From Lingula anatina (taxonomy: Eukaryota; Brachiopoda; Lingulata; Lingulida; Lingulidae), in the NCBI RefSeq assembly GCF_001039355.2, contig NW_019775495.1:130977-194976 (forward strand): 64,000 nt of DNA. Direction: 5' to 3'. The translations under genes were made by a program, and so were the position numbers. Below, piece by piece: positions 63,356 to 64,000 of the stretch (the first letter of the stretch is position 1; every line of letters starts with the position of its first letter). The notes beneath the pieces are model-generated. The model did no database searches. It had not been told where the DNA came from and worked only from the letters and a program-made list of their open reading frames with translations.

Positions 63356-64000
63356 ATGTGAGTATCTAATGGCATCTAATTGTTCATGTTTTCTATTTTC
63401 AGTAATTTTATTATTTATCGAATATTTATGTCACTTTTAATTATTAAGTTAAAAGAAAGAAATGCATCGAGGTGTCAACGGTAACAACAGTTTCAACGAA
63501 ATATTGTCACAAATTGTGACAGTCATTGTTTCCATTCATTCTACTATATGAAGTTTGTATGTTGTATCACATGTACACGTACGTAACTTATTACACCGGT
63601 AGATATATGACATGTGTAGTATAGCAGAATACATTTTAACCAAATCTGAAAACGGATAATTAATACGTTTGTTAAATGAATCTGCGACACTGTATTATAA
63701 TGCCAACGTAAATTATATTTGAATTATTATGAAAATCATATCTGTTGGAAATAACAAAAAAACTGTTTCGGTCATATAAAGACACAAAACATCACGGTAA
63801 GAGCGCCGCTATAATAACAACACATATATATGGACAACTGAAGAAAAATCTTTATGTCTCATCTTGAATAGCTAGATGTACAACACACTAGGGAATAGCA
63901 TGGTATACGTAAATAGAAATATCGGACGTAACACCTCAAAATATGTCATAGCTCTTGATAACAAAATTGCGACCCGATGAAACCTTGGGTAATTGAAGTG

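Larger units (their letters stand above)
60296..64000. repeat. Upstream region of gene C, repeated upstream of gene B
   Basis: Segments match 44.0-51.3 kb in order, including the GACGCTGGGAATTCCAGATG module (61110), the kB block (62230), the CCCAGCAAGC element (62985) and the DR1/TATA block (63215). No coding exon was supported. The repeat continues to the window end. Confidence 0.75.

Overview
The window is eukaryotic nuclear DNA from an animal, most likely a marine invertebrate. Its genes are split by GT/AG introns, it is AT-rich with many microsatellites and MITE-like elements, and single N bases mark assembly joins (22527, 28102, 48649, 51728). Sequence alone does not fix the species; a lancelet, echinoderm, hemichordate or mollusc would all fit. 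There are no bacterial operons, CRISPR arrays or rRNA/tRNA genes that I can support.

Layout. (1) 1-4401, plus strand: the last three coding exons of a tandem CCCH zinc-finger RNA-binding protein, then about 7 kb without a supported gene. (2) 11747-28101: a 16 kb block holding an acidic, serine/aspartate-rich nuclear-looking protein (minus), an evectin/PLEKHB-type PH protein (plus, divergent from it) and ANK-TIR gene A (minus). (3) 28103 to about 45780: a near-copy of that block with the same three genes, abutting the first at an N. In this copy one exon of the acidic gene is inverted, evectin has fewer tandem repeats, and ANK-TIR gene B has nine rather than eight ankyrin exons. (4) 44-51.7 kb: nested repeats of the region upstream of the ANK-TIR genes, a MITE, NF-kB-like sites and a TATA/DR1 promoter-like block. 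(5) 54269-60295: ANK-TIR gene C, an older and more diverged paralogue with five ankyrin exons and a degenerate TIR domain. (6) 60.4-64 kb: another copy of the upstream region.

The central system is the ANK-TIR family. I rebuilt three complete reading frames (634, 672 and 533 codons) whose exon phases all agree. Each encodes an N-terminal ankyrin cap, a run of 33-residue ankyrin repeats with exactly one 99-nt phase-0 exon per repeat, a C-terminal cap, an unrecognised helical region, a TIR domain and a short coiled coil. The 22 repeats are almost invariant in their framework but vary strongly at the few positions that form an ankyrin binding surface, the same positions randomised in designed ankyrin (DARPin) libraries. 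With NF-kB-like palindromes upstream, this looks like a repeat-exon recognition receptor coupled to a TIR signalling or NADase output. That function is inferred.

Whether blocks 2 and 3 are a true tandem duplication or two haplotypes joined by the assembler is open. The N at the exact junction and the allele-like similarity make a haplotype misjoin quite possible. Gene C is diverged enough to be a genuine paralogue.
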